The position numbers and the translations under genes are program-made. A stretch of DNA of 41,470 nucleotides from positions 1 to 41,470 of the IMG/VR virus record IMGVR_UViG_3300035182_001336, one strand, 5' to 3'. This document shows, piece after piece, positions 17,878 through 25,924 of this stretch. The stretch's first letter is position 1, and each line of letters starts with the position of its first letter. Source of the DNA: a virus. The notes under the pieces are model-generated. The model ran no database searches and had not been told where the DNA came from. It saw only the letters and a program-made list of their open reading frames with translations.

Positions 17878-17883
17878 TAAATA
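17878..17883 (+). promoter_or_regulatory. Late promoter motif 6 bases before start
   Basis: CTAAATAAGC, then ATG 17890. Around the start, the sequence matches the gp6 start region closely (CTAAATAAGC then C/T-rich base, ATGACT). Confidence 0.45.
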
Positions 17884-17889
17884 AGCTCA

Positions 17890-18450
17890 ATGACTGATAC
17901 ACAAATCAACGAGCTGAAGCCCGCTCGCAAGAAGGCCGTCAACGGTCGCGCTAAAGGCGCGGGCTTCGAGCTGACCATGGCGAAGCTCCTCTCAACTACC
18001 TTCGCGCCGCTGAACTTCAAGCGGACACAGTCGAGCGGCGCGATCGTCGGCGGCAGGAACTCCTGGCAAACCCAGCTCTACAGCCAGCACATGCTGTCGG
18101 CCTTTGTCGGCGACATCTTCCCAGTCAATGAGGAGGACATAGCCAAGGCAGAGGGCTGGAAGTTCCGATTCACCGTCGAGTGCAAGTTTTATCAGTCACA
18201 GGATGCGTTTGCGACATTGTTCAAAAATCCTCAGCTATTGACATGGTGGGCACAAGCTAAGAGAGACGCTGCTAAGATCCCAGACCGCGAGCCATTGCTT
18301 ATTTGCAAATTCAACTTCACAGATACATACGTTGGGTTTGAATGCGACCCTCCCAAAACTGTTTCTCGCGTTGTACAGATCGACGATGTGAAATTTTGTC
18401 TGATGAATGAAGCCTTAAAGGATCTTAATTGGTGGAAAGCAAAGCTGTAG
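17890..18450 (+). CDS. Holliday-junction-resolvase-like nuclease
   Basis: 186 residues. NGRAKGAGFELTMAKLLS (about residues 18-35), SSGAIVGGRN (about 53), VGDIFPVN (about 77) and FTVECKFYQ (about 96-104) give the K-G-x-x-F-E, G-D and E-C-K pattern of the PD-(D/E)xK resolvases of the Hjc type. A role in processing recombination junctions fits its position next to gp46/47. The last ~260 bases are AT-rich, unlike the first part, and merge into a degraded GIY-YIG gene. The start is decided by ATG 17890, with the promoter motif just before it. Confidence 0.65.
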   Translation: MTDTQINELKPARKKAVNGRAKGAGFELTMAKLLSTTFAPLNFKRTQSSGAIVGGRNSWQTQLYSQHMLSAFVGDIFPVNEEDIAKAEGWKFRFTVECKFYQSQDAFATLFKNPQLLTWWAQAKRDAAKIPDREPLLICKFNFTDTYVGFECDPPKTVSRVVQIDDVKFCLMNEALKDLNWWKAKL

Positions 18451-18844
18451 TCTACATGTACATTGATCCCAAGACCGATACGCCTCGCTATCGGTAAAGG
18501 GCTTCCTCATAGACTATTTGATCATCTTAAGTGGTCTCATAATGTCATGCTTCACAATCTCATTAAGAGAAGGCTACAGCATGACACCGACAATATAGAC
18601 TGTCAAGGATGATGCTACAGCTCAAGTCATTGAAAGATTTTGGTAGCTGTCTATGGTCGCGCTGACTTAAACACAGGAACGCTATTCAATCACACTGATG
18701 GAGGTGATGGTGCTTCAAATCTCTCAGAGATCACGCTACAGCGCATGTCAGACGCCCAAAGGGCCACGTGGGGGAGATCCAGAGATTAGAGCAAAGAAGC
18801 CAGCAGGGATTAAGGATGCATGGGCGGATCCAACTGGTAAATAG
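18451..18844 (+). pseudogene. Decayed GIY-YIG homing endonuclease remnant
   Basis: Reading three frames together recovers GIY-YIG pieces: YMYIDPKTDTPRY, then GKGLPHRLFDHLKW (with the R-x-F-D-H of the nuclease), then VAVYGRADLNTGTLFNHTDG, then a DPEIRAKKPAGIKDAW fragment. These resemble the intact GIY-YIG at 12187-12978 in order (YVYLDP, GKG-R-YDH, AFYRRS-GG). There is no single open frame and the start is missing. The DNA is AT-rich. It is a dead mobile gene downstream of the resolvase-like gene. Confidence 0.65.
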
Positions 18845-18999
18845 CCACCCGAGGACCTGCTGATATACTATACACGAGATGAATACGCTGGCCGTTGGAA
18901 TTCTCATCTCTTCCTGCGGTTCCTCGTCGGGCGCCGCATCATCCTCATGATCGTTGATGCATACGACCCCCGCAATCACAAACTACCTGGACAAACGAT

Positions 19000-19359
19000 A
19001 TGGGCCACAAGGCAGCCAAGAAGGCGCGCAAGCTCCTCAATACCCTCCAAGCTCAAACCGGCGATAAGGACAGCTGGACGGAGCACGTCTATGTCGAGAA
19101 CGAGAATCGGCGGAAGAAGCAGCTCGTTGAGCTGAAGACCGGCGAGGAGAAGGAGATCACCGTCTCCCTGGGTCAGCTGACCCTTAAGCCTGGCTCCGGA
19201 CGCGCGGTCTACAAGGTCATCAAGCGCGCGATGCAGGGCAAGGCCTCAGGCGTCAACAGCAAGCCGTTGACCAACTTCCCAGTCGCGACCGCTGGCTTGC
19301 CTGTACAGCAGAAGCTGCTGCCCGTCGCCGAACCCACCTTCATCGAAACCGAAGAGTGA
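19000..19359 (+). CDS. Hypothetical basic protein
   Basis: 119 residues, rich in Lys and Arg at the N-terminus (GHKAAKKARKLL), with a central beta-like region (EITVSLGQLTLKPGSGRAVY). No known domain. A GGA at 18992 serves as a weak ribosome-binding site before ATG 19000. It is coupled to the next gene by a GTGA overlap. The DNA is GC-rich again, unlike the pseudogene before it. Confidence 0.6.
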   Translation: MGHKAAKKARKLLNTLQAQTGDKDSWTEHVYVENENRRKKQLVELKTGEEKEITVSLGQLTLKPGSGRAVYKVIKRAMQGKASGVNSKPLTNFPVATAGLPVQQKLLPVAEPTFIETEE

Positions 19360-19727
19360 TCATCGACTTAGAGCGGAAAGACGCTCTAGCCCAGGCGATT
19401 GTAATGGCTCACGACAATGAGATCATTGACATCGCCTGCCGCACGCTTGACACGTCGTACAAGCAAGTCAGCCATGTTTGGGTTGGCCCGAAACGAGCTC
19501 TCCACATGACGCTCTCGCTCATTGTAGGCTCTAAGGCCCGCATCGAGCATGAGTACATCATCACGGGTGTGACAGGCGTCAAGCCTGGCTACAAATACTG
19601 CATGCTACGTCGCCATGTCGGCGACTACACGTCCACGCCACTTAAAGAGGCCTTTGAAGCATTTGCCTACGCGCGAGTGAAGCAGGGCCTTTGGCAAACC
19701 GAGTCCGCAATCAGCGGCTCTTCATAA
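19356..19727 (+). CDS. Hypothetical protein
   Basis: 123 residues, starting at a GTG that overlaps the previous stop (GTGA). It is mixed alpha/beta (VWVGPKRALHMTLSLIVG and EYIITGVTGVKPGYKYCML) without any recognised motif. No signal peptide. It is probably co-expressed with the basic protein upstream. Confidence 0.6.
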   Translation: MIIDLERKDALAQAIVMAHDNEIIDIACRTLDTSYKQVSHVWVGPKRALHMTLSLIVGSKARIEHEYIITGVTGVKPGYKYCMLRRHVGDYTSTPLKEAFEAFAYARVKQGLWQTESAISGSS

Positions 19728-20104
19728 AGCTCATAATGGTAAGGTCCCGAAGCACCTAGTATGACGCCGCTCTTTGGTTGAACTTCAGAAAAGAGGAGCG
19801 GGCTGAGGCGTCCCAGATTCGCCTTTCCCTGTGTTAGAGGCCCGGGGATGGAGCATGTACGAGCATGCCCGATAAACAGCTATGCCTAAGTCATCTTTGC
19901 AGATAGCGGTACTCCGCGGCTGATAACTCGTTGCAAGGCAGGAGGGTGATGGCTCCTGACCAACTGTAACACTCGTCATGGAATCCCAACGGTTAAGGGG
20001 TGGGAACCATGGGTGTGCCTGCTGTCTACATCCCCCGGACGGTACTATTTATGGGCGCACAAACCTGCATCTAAATGCAATAGGACACATGGCTTGGCAA
20101 CCGC
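19728..20104. other. Gene-free stretch with several hairpins; possible structured RNA
   Basis: No convincing coding frame on either strand. Three perfect inverted repeats stand out: GCATG/CATGC (19853-19857 with 19864-19868), CAGGAG/CTCCTG (19939-19944 with 19953-19958), and TCCCA/TGGGA (19984-19988 with 20001-20005). A minus-strand TAAATA late motif lies at 20046-20051, pointing into this stretch. It may encode a late small RNA, or be the scar of lost genes. No tRNA shape was found. Confidence 0.35.
20046..20051 (-). promoter_or_regulatory. Late promoter motif pointing into the gene-free stretch
   Basis: CATAAATAG on the minus strand. No good protein gene follows downstream, so if active it would make a non-coding transcript. 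Confidence 0.35.
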
Positions 20105-20280
20105 CAACACCTTCGTTCTAAGCATATGATGAGGTATGGGCCTCCTAAGCCTTCCGTCAGCTGTTGCTTAGTACTGGAGGTCGGGATCACGTCGTTTGAG
20201 CTCCACGTGACCTTGCCCGCATTGGTGTGAAGGTAGAGCTGCCCGTTCTTCTGGCTCAGCTTGATGTCAGTAGGTGCTGT
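20105..20280 (-). pseudogene. Possible coding remnant downstream of the HNH gene
   Basis: One minus-strand frame without a start reads IKLSQKNGQLYLHTNAGKVT and later TSSTKQQLTEGLGG. It looks protein-like, but it has a stop just upstream and no initiation codon. It may be a broken gene or a frameshifted tail of the HNH gene. Confidence 0.3.
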
Positions 20281-20726
20281 TGCAGCTTAAGGAGCTTTTG
20301 CGCTCGGCGCTCATCGAGAATCTCCCGTTCACCGATGCTCTTCTCCTGGTTGCAAGGATAGCACATCGTTGTGGTGTTGGTCAGGTCATCCCTGCCGCCG
20401 AGCGAGCGAGCGAGGGTGTGGTCATGAGTGAACAGGACCTCCTCTTGCGTTTCAGGGTGAACGCCGTAGAGGTTGGCGTGCGGGTTGTCATTGCCCGGAT
20501 TGTTCGTTTGGCGCTCGACGCCAAAGTGCGTGGCTTGCAAGCCGCACTTAACACAGCAGAGCCGTGCACGGTCACGCCCAAACGTACGCATGCGGAGCGA
20601 GACCACGCCGATGCTGTACCCTTCGAAGAGCACGCGCCCCTTCCTGAGGCCCATGTGCTCCTTGATCGCGTCTAAGACAGGCTCAAGGGGTATGTTGGCC
20701 AAGCGTGTGTAGAGCTGTGCTGTCAT
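20256..20726 (-). CDS. HNH endonuclease-like protein
   Basis: 156 residues. Two zinc-ligand pairs (CCVKCG at about residue 57 and CYPCNQ at about 126) surround an HNH core, FTHDHTLARSLGGRDDLTNT (about 98-117), with D-H, N and the second cysteine pair in place. The N-terminus is unrecognised. The ATG at 20726 overlaps the stop of a small gene before it (ATGA). It could be a homing endonuclease or a DNA-processing nuclease of the phage. Confidence 0.75.
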   Translation of the reverse strand: MTAQLYTRLANIPLEPVLDAIKEHMGLRKGRVLFEGYSIGVVSLRMRTFGRDRARLCCVKCGLQATHFGVERQTNNPGNDNPHANLYGVHPETQEEVLFTHDHTLARSLGGRDDLTNTTTMCYPCNQEKSIGEREILDERRAQKLLKLQQHLLTSS

Positions 20727-20927
20727 CGTTTGTATCTTTGGAAAAGTTCAAGCGTGACTTCGGCTATCGTGTCAGCCTCCTTGTCACACGTGTGGGTTGA
20801 CTGCCAGATGCGAGAAGATCTTGTAGTAGGCCGTTGCGGTGCTTGTGTCACCTCGCTTGCGCTCCTCCGTCGGCCACTTGAAAAGGGTCTCGACCATGAC
20901 CAATGTTTCAATGTGCTCGGGGCTCAT
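20723..20927 (-). pseudogene. Small coupled gene disrupted by a single-base frameshift
   Basis: ATG 20927 overlaps the previous stop (ATGA), and another frame's stop overlaps the HNH start (ATGA), so one gene of about 67 residues is expected. But the span is 205 bases, one more than a multiple of three. From the ATG the frame reads MSPEHIETLVMVETLFKWPT and so on, then stops at 20784-20786. The other frame continues as THTCDKEADTIAEVTLELFQ. The join lies around 20800-20820. It could be a real mutation, a sequencing error or recoding. Confidence 0.5.
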
Positions 20928-21259
20928 GCTTGCACGCTAGCCACAAGAGCGACGGGCAGCTTGGCCAGGAAGTCAACCATGTCGGTAGCGGTCTCGCCGC
21001 AAGCCTTGGTAGCTTCCATCCACTTCAGCGGGCTCACGCCCTTGTTGGGCATGTTGAGGAAGGCGTTGATTGCCGTGCCCTTGACCTTGCCTGCTTCGAA
21101 AGCCTGATCGAGAGCGAGCGCGTCGGCGTCTTTGACGTTCTTTTGGCTTGCTGAAATCTTCCCGCCGCTGAAGCTGCGGGTCAAGTTCAGCCGATGGCCA
21201 GCGGCTGACACAACAGTAACGCGGATGTAGTCGTGCTGCGAAGTGTAGAGTGTCTTCAT
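20924..21259 (-). CDS. Hypothetical protein
   Basis: 111 residues, mostly alpha/beta with no known motif (for example VKGTAINAFLNMPNKGVSPL near residue 60). There is a good AAGGA site before ATG 21259. It is the first gene of a three-gene minus operon ending in the HNH protein, with ATGA couplings. A TACAAT -10-like box lies about 40 bases upstream, without a good -35. Function unknown. Confidence 0.65.
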   Translation of the reverse strand: MKTLYTSQHDYIRVTVVSAAGHRLNLTRSFSGGKISASQKNVKDADALALDQAFEAGKVKGTAINAFLNMPNKGVSPLKWMEATKACGETATDMVDFLAKLPVALVASVQA

Positions 21260-21346
21260 TGCGAGTCCTTAAGTTTACCGATTGCCGATATGATGATTGT
21301 ACATCATCACGGACCACGGTGAAACAAGAACTTACAAAAAGACGGT

Positions 21347-21373
21347 CACGAAGCTGGCTCAGCTTCGTGTTTT
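21347..21373. terminator. Rho-independent terminator, bidirectional
   Basis: The 8-base stem CACGAAGC/GCTTCGTG (loop of 7) is followed by TTTT on the plus strand. On the minus strand it follows the hub cluster stop and is trailed by GTCTTTTT after a few bases, so it most likely terminates the 22841-21377 operon. Confidence 0.7.
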
Positions 21374-21376
21374 ACC

Positions 21377-21613
21377 TTACCAGAAGACAGGGACCTGCTT
21401 CTTAATGAGGTCATTGACCTCCTTGAACCGGTCATTCAAGAACTCAACCGCACGGTCACGTTCCATCGGCGACATGGCCCACACGTCATTACGTGTGTAG
21501 TGGCCACGGAAGTAGTAACCCATTGACGTGAGCGATTTAACCAACGCTTCATTCTCAGTCTCGAAGGACTTGAACACTCGGGTGATGACCTGTTGGTCAC
21601 CGGAGCCAATCAC
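21377..21613 (-). CDS. Small hub-operon protein, unknown
   Basis: 78 residues. GTG 21613 overlaps the stop of the gp26-like gene (GTGA). The C-terminal helix ERDRAVEFLNDRFKEVNDLI is the most visible feature. The position next to gp26 corresponds to where small hub-assembly genes occur in T4-like phages, so an assembly role is possible. No homologue recognised. Confidence 0.6.
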   Translation of the reverse strand: MIGSGDQQVITRVFKSFETENEALVKSLTSMGYYFRGHYTRNDVWAMSPMERDRAVEFLNDRFKEVNDLIKKQVPVFW

Positions 21614-22428
21614 CCGTAGAAGAAAGAAATTGGGTTCAGGTCGAGCGGGTGAGGGAATGTCTCACCGCAGTCCTTGCATACCAGCTTAGCGGTGTAGTCG
21701 TAGCCCCAGCTGTCCGTTCGGCTGATGCCAGCCATCAGCTCATTGAGGAGCTTCTTGGACACGCAGCGAAGCCACTCAACCAGCTTAGACCTGTCAGTGA
21801 TCGGCGTTGACGTGGCGTCATTTTGGACACTCTCGATCACATTTAGCAGGTCATCAATAGCTACTCGCTCGAGGTCATCATCTGACGGCTTATGACCGTC
21901 ATTCTCAGCTCGATCCATCTCCATGCGCATGTGCATGATGCGCAGCGAGTCCTCATAGGTGTTCGGCTTGATGTTGACCACCTGCTCGTTTGACAGGGTA
22001 ACCTTGTAGAGGGTGTCCTTGTGCTTAAGCACGCCATTGTTAGGCTGTGACAGCAGATGCTCGATGTTTAGCTCGTACGAGTGCTGCTTAGCGTTCTCGC
22101 AGTCATGCTGCGTGCTGAGCTGCATGACTGGGCCGTAGGTAGCGACTCGTAGGAAGGTGAACAGCGCGTCCACGTCCTTGCTGATCAGCAAGCCAGGCTT
22201 CAGGATCTCGGGTGCGCATTCGGCGCAGATGTCCTTGATGATCTTGCCTGAGTAGAGCAAGTCAGCTGAGCGAACCTTCATCTCCATCAATGCTGACATG
22301 GGTGACACGTGCACTTCGCCGTTCTTAACGGACTCGGCGAGCACGCCAGGCCCGTAGAAGACGCCCATTGACGGCAGCGCGAAGACGCGACCTGGGAGCT
22401 TGACTTTGCTTAGGAGAGGATTTGTCAT
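21610..22428 (-). CDS. 26: Baseplate hub protein, gp26-like
   Basis: 272 residues. LPSMGVFYGPGVL (about residue 18) and a C-terminal zinc-like pair, CKDCGETFPHPLDLNPISFF (about residues 251-270), are the conserved signatures of the T4-type baseplate protein family that includes gp26. It is probably required for hub assembly. It is coupled by ATGA to the gene upstream and by GTGA to the gene downstream. Confidence 0.75.
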   Translation of the reverse strand: MTNPLLSKVKLPGRVFALPSMGVFYGPGVLAESVKNGEVHVSPMSALMEMKVRSADLLYSGKIIKDICAECAPEILKPGLLISKDVDALFTFLRVATYGPVMQLSTQHDCENAKQHSYELNIEHLLSQPNNGVLKHKDTLYKVTLSNEQVVNIKPNTYEDSLRIMHMRMEMDRAENDGHKPSDDDLERVAIDDLLNVIESVQNDATSTPITDRSKLVEWLRCVSKKLLNELMAGISRTDSWGYDYTAKLVCKDCGETFPHPLDLNPISFFYG

Positions 22429-22841
22429 TTGCGTTTTTTTGAGGATGCTTTATTGATGCTGCCTGGCTGCGACTGCTGCCTGACAGTTTGAATCTTGGGA
22501 GGCTTCATGACCTTGTCTCGAGTCATCGCTAGCGACTTGATAGGCATCTTGATCAGCTTCCAAATGGGGCACATGCGAGCGAGCTCGTAAGTCATGAGCG
22601 GTTCATCACCGTTGATCATGCGTGACTCGTTGGCCTGCATCATCCACCGAAGGAAGACCTCCTTGAACGGGATCGGCTTGACAGGAAGGTTGTCAAGGTC
22701 GAGCACAAGCATCTGCATGTTGGTAGACAGCGGCAGCAGCGGGATGGCGCGGTACCGCTCATAAGCGGCTTCGAGCAAGCCAGATGACTTCAGCATGATG
22801 CCTAGCGTCTTGAGGGTCTTAGCGTCTATCTCGGTGTTCAT
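22425..22841 (-). CDS. Hypothetical hub-cluster protein
   Basis: 138 residues with a lysine-rich C-terminus (SINKASSKKRK). A central hydrophobic helix (LLPLSTNMQMLVLDLDNLPV) is visible, without a named domain. It is the first gene of the minus-strand hub cluster and diverges from the tape measure gene; both start regions carry late motifs. It could be a tail-assembly chaperone, as small genes next to tape measures often are (inference). Confidence 0.6.
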   Translation of the reverse strand: MNTEIDAKTLKTLGIMLKSSGLLEAAYERYRAIPLLPLSTNMQMLVLDLDNLPVKPIPFKEVFLRWMMQANESRMINGDEPLMTYELARMCPIWKLIKMPIKSLAMTRDKVMKPPKIQTVRQQSQPGSINKASSKKRK

Positions 22842-22843
22842 AA

Positions 22844-22849
22844 TAAATA
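22844..22849 (+). promoter_or_regulatory. Late promoter motif for the tape measure gene
   Basis: AATAAATAG on the plus strand, 35 bases before the GTG start at 22885. It faces an opposite motif at 22858-22863. Confidence 0.5.
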
Positions 22850-22857
22850 GTCAAAGC

Positions 22858-22863
22858 TATTTA
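22858..22863 (-). promoter_or_regulatory. Late promoter motif for the hub cluster
   Basis: GATAAATAG on the minus strand, 16 bases before ATG 22841. Its core and the plus-strand core at 22844-22849 form a TAAATA/TATTTA pair separated by 8 bases. Confidence 0.5.
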
Positions 22864-22884
22864 TCACCTCCTGGAGTCCACTCA

Positions 22885-25800
22885 GTGGCCGACAACAAAG
22901 ACAGCGCGCTAAAAGATGTAGAAAACCTGACGCGAGGCCTTAGGGCGGCCGCGACGGAGGCTACGCGTCTGGCACGCGCTACAGCCAGGCTTGAGAAGAA
23001 CATGGACGAGGCGAGCAATGTCGTCTTGGACAAGACAGCGAGCGCTCTGACGGCCCTAGCTAAGCAGTCAGGCCTGTTAGAAGACTCGATCAAGGAGCAG
23101 ATCAAGGCTCACAAGCATTCGCCTCGCGAGCTAGCCAAAGTCATTGACCGGCTTGAGCAAAAGGGTGACTCGCTTGTCAAGGCTCAAGAGGCTTACAAGA
23201 AGAGCCTGAATGAGATCAAGCACAAGCATAAGCAAGCTATCAAGGCCGCCAACGGCAATACTGCTGCTGAAGCTAAGTCTCGCAGCGCAACGGTCAAGGC
23301 CGCATCAAGGGCCCACAGCGTCTTCAGGAATCAGCTCAACGATCTAGGTATCTCAGCCGGAGTTGCGTCAAAGAATATTGATGCGTTGGTCGCTGAGGCT
23401 AAGGCCAACAAGGCTGCCATCATCCGCGCGTCCCAAGACCTCGCAAAGCCGTCGGCTCGCATCGGCAAGGCTCTCGAGGGTATGCACTCAAAGGTGCAGG
23501 ACAGCATCGGCGGCTTTGGCAAGTTCAGCATCGCGCTCGACCTGGCCAAGAAGGCTGTGGGTGAGCTTTGGGGTCAAAGCATCCGTCTAGCTAACAAGGG
23601 CCTTGTCGGTTCAATGGCTCAGATGAACATTTCAGCTCTTAAGCTACGGATGACGGCTGAAGAGTTTGAAGGGTTGGTTAGCGCAAACCGTGACATGATC
23701 GCTGTCATGGGCGGCGGCGCTGAAGGCATTGCTAAGTTTGAGTCGGTCTTGTCGGCGTCATCCGTTGGGCTCGAGTACTTGGGCAAGGAGGGCAAGAAGG
23801 CTGCGGCTGTGATCCTCTCAGGCTTCTCAAAAGCCGGCTTTGGCATGATGAGCGCCAACAAAGATGTTTCGGACGCCTATACCTCAAACATCAAGGCTTT
23901 GAACAAGCAGTTCAAGCTGTTCAACGGCGCGTTCGGCGATACAGCTGAAGAGTTCGCTAACCTCTATGAGCAACAGCTGAAGAGCGAAGGCTTGCAAGCA
24001 CGGCTGATCAGCGGCGACACGAAGACGATCGGTTTGCAAATGCAAGAGATCATGACTCGGACCCAAACGCTGAAGTTGATGGGTCTGAACAATGACCAGA
24101 TCGTAGAGATGACCAAGCGGGTCGACGCAACATTTAATCCTCAGCAGAACAGGCAGGCTGATGCACAGATGGAGCGCGCTGCGGCTCGACAAGCAATTGC
24201 ATCGGGCGCGCAGGCCGTTCAAGGCACCGACCCTGACATCTCTAAAAAGTTGATGGACTTTGTGTCATCAGGTGAGATGGAGCGGCTCCAAAAAATGAGC
24301 ACGCAAGATCAAAGCACTTACATGGTTAACAACGTCGAGCTGTTTAAGTCGATGGCCAAGATGCGAGACATCATTACTGCCCAGCGTGACGCGGATGGTA
24401 CAGACGCGAGCTTTAAGGGCAATGTATTCGTTGACCGAGCAGCCGCAGCGGGTAAAGAGCTCGAAAAGTACATGGGCTTAGGTAAGGATGCAAATAGCGC
24501 TCAAGCTCGAGGCTTCGACCAGTCAAAGGCTGGCCAAGACAAACTCGCGGCTGCGTCATATAGCAATACGCTGTCAGGCGCCAACGGCGAGACGACCGAG
24601 CTAGGTAAGGCATTTGGCCGGCTGCGAGACGCTGTTGACGGTGTAACAGCCGTGATGGGCAACCCGTTCACGTCAGCTGTCTCAGCGTTTGGCGCTGCGA
24701 TGCTTGCTACCAGCTCAACCGTGCGCGGCGCTGTGCAGAACGTAGCAGGTAAGATGTTAAAGTCGGCAACGTCCTTCTCTACAGGTGTAGGAGGCTTGCT
24801 TAAGAACGTCCTAGGCGGCGTGATGCGCTGGGTCATGGCCTTCGGCCTTGACAAGGTCTTAGGTTTGGCTGGTGTCGGTGATAACAAGATTGATGAAACC
24901 CAGGATGACGCCAACTGGAACCAGATGACTGCGTGGGAGAAGATGCAGTCAGGTACGGGTCGTGGCATTGAGAAGGTTGGCTCGTTCTTCGGGCTTGAGA
25001 ACATCACCAACTCTGCTCAAGCAGGCCGTATCGACAAGGAGAGCGCTTGGCTAAAGAGCCAAGGCCGAGGCGCCACGCCGACATCAGTGCCGCAAGTCTC
25101 TGCACCGCCAGCCGCAGCCACACCGACTCAAAGCAGTGCGACAAATAAGACAAACGAAGCTCTGATGCTGAAGGCGCTCGCCGACAAGGGCATCACCGAT
25201 CCTCGTCAGCAAGCGATGTTGATGGGTCAGCTCTCGCACGAGTCGGGCGGCTTCAGCAAGCTGTTTGAAGGCGGCGCTGCCTCCTACTTTAGCAAGTATG
25301 AAGGGCGCACGGACCTGGGTAACACAACGTCAGGTGACGGCTACAAGTTTCGCGGTCGTGGGTTCATACAGCTGACGGGTAAGTCGAACTATGAGCAGGC
25401 CTCAAAAGCGCTCGGAATTGACCTCGTGGGCAACCCAGACATGGCGTCTGATCCACAGATCGCCGCACAGATCGCCGCATGGTATGTGACGAAGGACCGC
25501 GAGGGTGGTTCATCAGCCGACCTCGCCGCCAATGGTGACTTCAACGGGTTGACTAAGTCGATCAACGGTGGCTTCAACGGCGTAGAGGATCGTTCAAACC
25601 GGACGATGCAGTACTTAGCCCAAGTACAAGCAGGCAACATGCCGTTGGTCACGCCAGGTCAGGCTACCGTCACTACGCCTGTACCGGCTTCCGCGCCTGT
25701 AAGCGGCACGTCGTCGGCTCCAGTCATGACCGGCTCGCGCCAGGTTTCAAGCAACAACCCGACGCTAGATGAGCTGCAAAAGCATACCTCCCTGCTTAGC

Positions 25801-25887
25801 TCGCTGGTCAACCTCCTCGGTAAGTCACCTGGCTCACGCCGTGGCTACCAGATGGACCCACAAGCCGGAGCAAATGTAGCGCCTTAA
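22885..25887 (+). CDS. Tail tape measure protein with GH19 muralytic domain
   Basis: 1000 residues from GTG 22885, chosen for its CTGGAG site 8 bases upstream; a longer reading to 22795 would overlap the divergent hub gene. The N-terminal ~250 residues are helical and Lys/Ala/Glu-rich, and further coiled regions follow, as in tape measures. Near residues 760-915 is a GH19 (chitinase/endolysin-like) fold: QLSHESGGFSKLF, then KYEGRTDLGNT, GRGFIQLTGKSNYEQ. The acidic residue of HESGG is the expected catalytic glutamate. This would act in peptidoglycan during infection and may replace the lysozyme domain missing from the spike. The tail length it sets is not known. Confidence 0.85.
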   Translation: MADNKDSALKDVENLTRGLRAAATEATRLARATARLEKNMDEASNVVLDKTASALTALAKQSGLLEDSIKEQIKAHKHSPRELAKVIDRLEQKGDSLVKAQEAYKKSLNEIKHKHKQAIKAANGNTAAEAKSRSATVKAASRAHSVFRNQLNDLGISAGVASKNIDALVAEAKANKAAIIRASQDLAKPSARIGKALEGMHSKVQDSIGGFGKFSIALDLAKKAVGELWGQSIRLANKGLVGSMAQMNISALKLRMTAEEFEGLVSANRDMIAVMGGGAEGIAKFESVLSASSVGLEYLGKEGKKAAAVILSGFSKAGFGMMSANKDVSDAYTSNIKALNKQFKLFNGAFGDTAEEFANLYEQQLKSEGLQARLISGDTKTIGLQMQEIMTRTQTLKLMGLNNDQIVEMTKRVDATFNPQQNRQADAQMERAAARQAIASGAQAVQGTDPDISKKLMDFVSSGEMERLQKMSTQDQSTYMVNNVELFKSMAKMRDIITAQRDADGTDASFKGNVFVDRAAAAGKELEKYMGLGKDANSAQARGFDQSKAGQDKLAAASYSNTLSGANGETTELGKAFGRLRDAVDGVTAVMGNPFTSAVSAFGAAMLATSSTVRGAVQNVAGKMLKSATSFSTGVGGLLKNVLGGVMRWVMAFGLDKVLGLAGVGDNKIDETQDDANWNQMTAWEKMQSGTGRGIEKVGSFFGLENITNSAQAGRIDKESAWLKSQGRGATPTSVPQVSAPPAAATPTQSSATNKTNEALMLKALADKGITDPRQQAMLMGQLSHESGGFSKLFEGGAASYFSKYEGRTDLGNTTSGDGYKFRGRGFIQLTGKSNYEQASKALGIDLVGNPDMASDPQIAAQIAAWYVTKDREGGSSADLAANGDFNGLTKSINGGFNGVEDRSNRTMQYLAQVQAGNMPLVTPGQATVTTPVPASAPVSGTSSAPVMTGSRQVSSNNPTLDELQKHTSLLSSLVNLLGKSPGSRRGYQMDPQAGANVAP

Positions 25888-25895
25888 GCGGCGCC

Positions 25896-25924
25896 TAAAT
25901 AGCTCCATTGATCGTGGATAAATA
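25896..25924 (+). promoter_or_regulatory. Two late promoter motifs before HNH/portal
   Basis: TAAATA at 25896-25901 and again at 25919-25924. The first is followed by GCTCCATT, which resembles a start region interrupted by the HNH insertion. The second overlaps the probable original start of the HNH gene. Confidence 0.4.

Noticed and set aside
18836-18844. GGTAAATAG late-promoter-like motif
   Set aside because: Inside the degraded GIY-YIG gene, with no suitable gene close downstream; probably chance.
19785-19979. Minus-strand open frame of 64 codons in the gene-free stretch
   Set aside because: No ribosome-binding site, unusual composition and several hairpins; better explained as non-coding.
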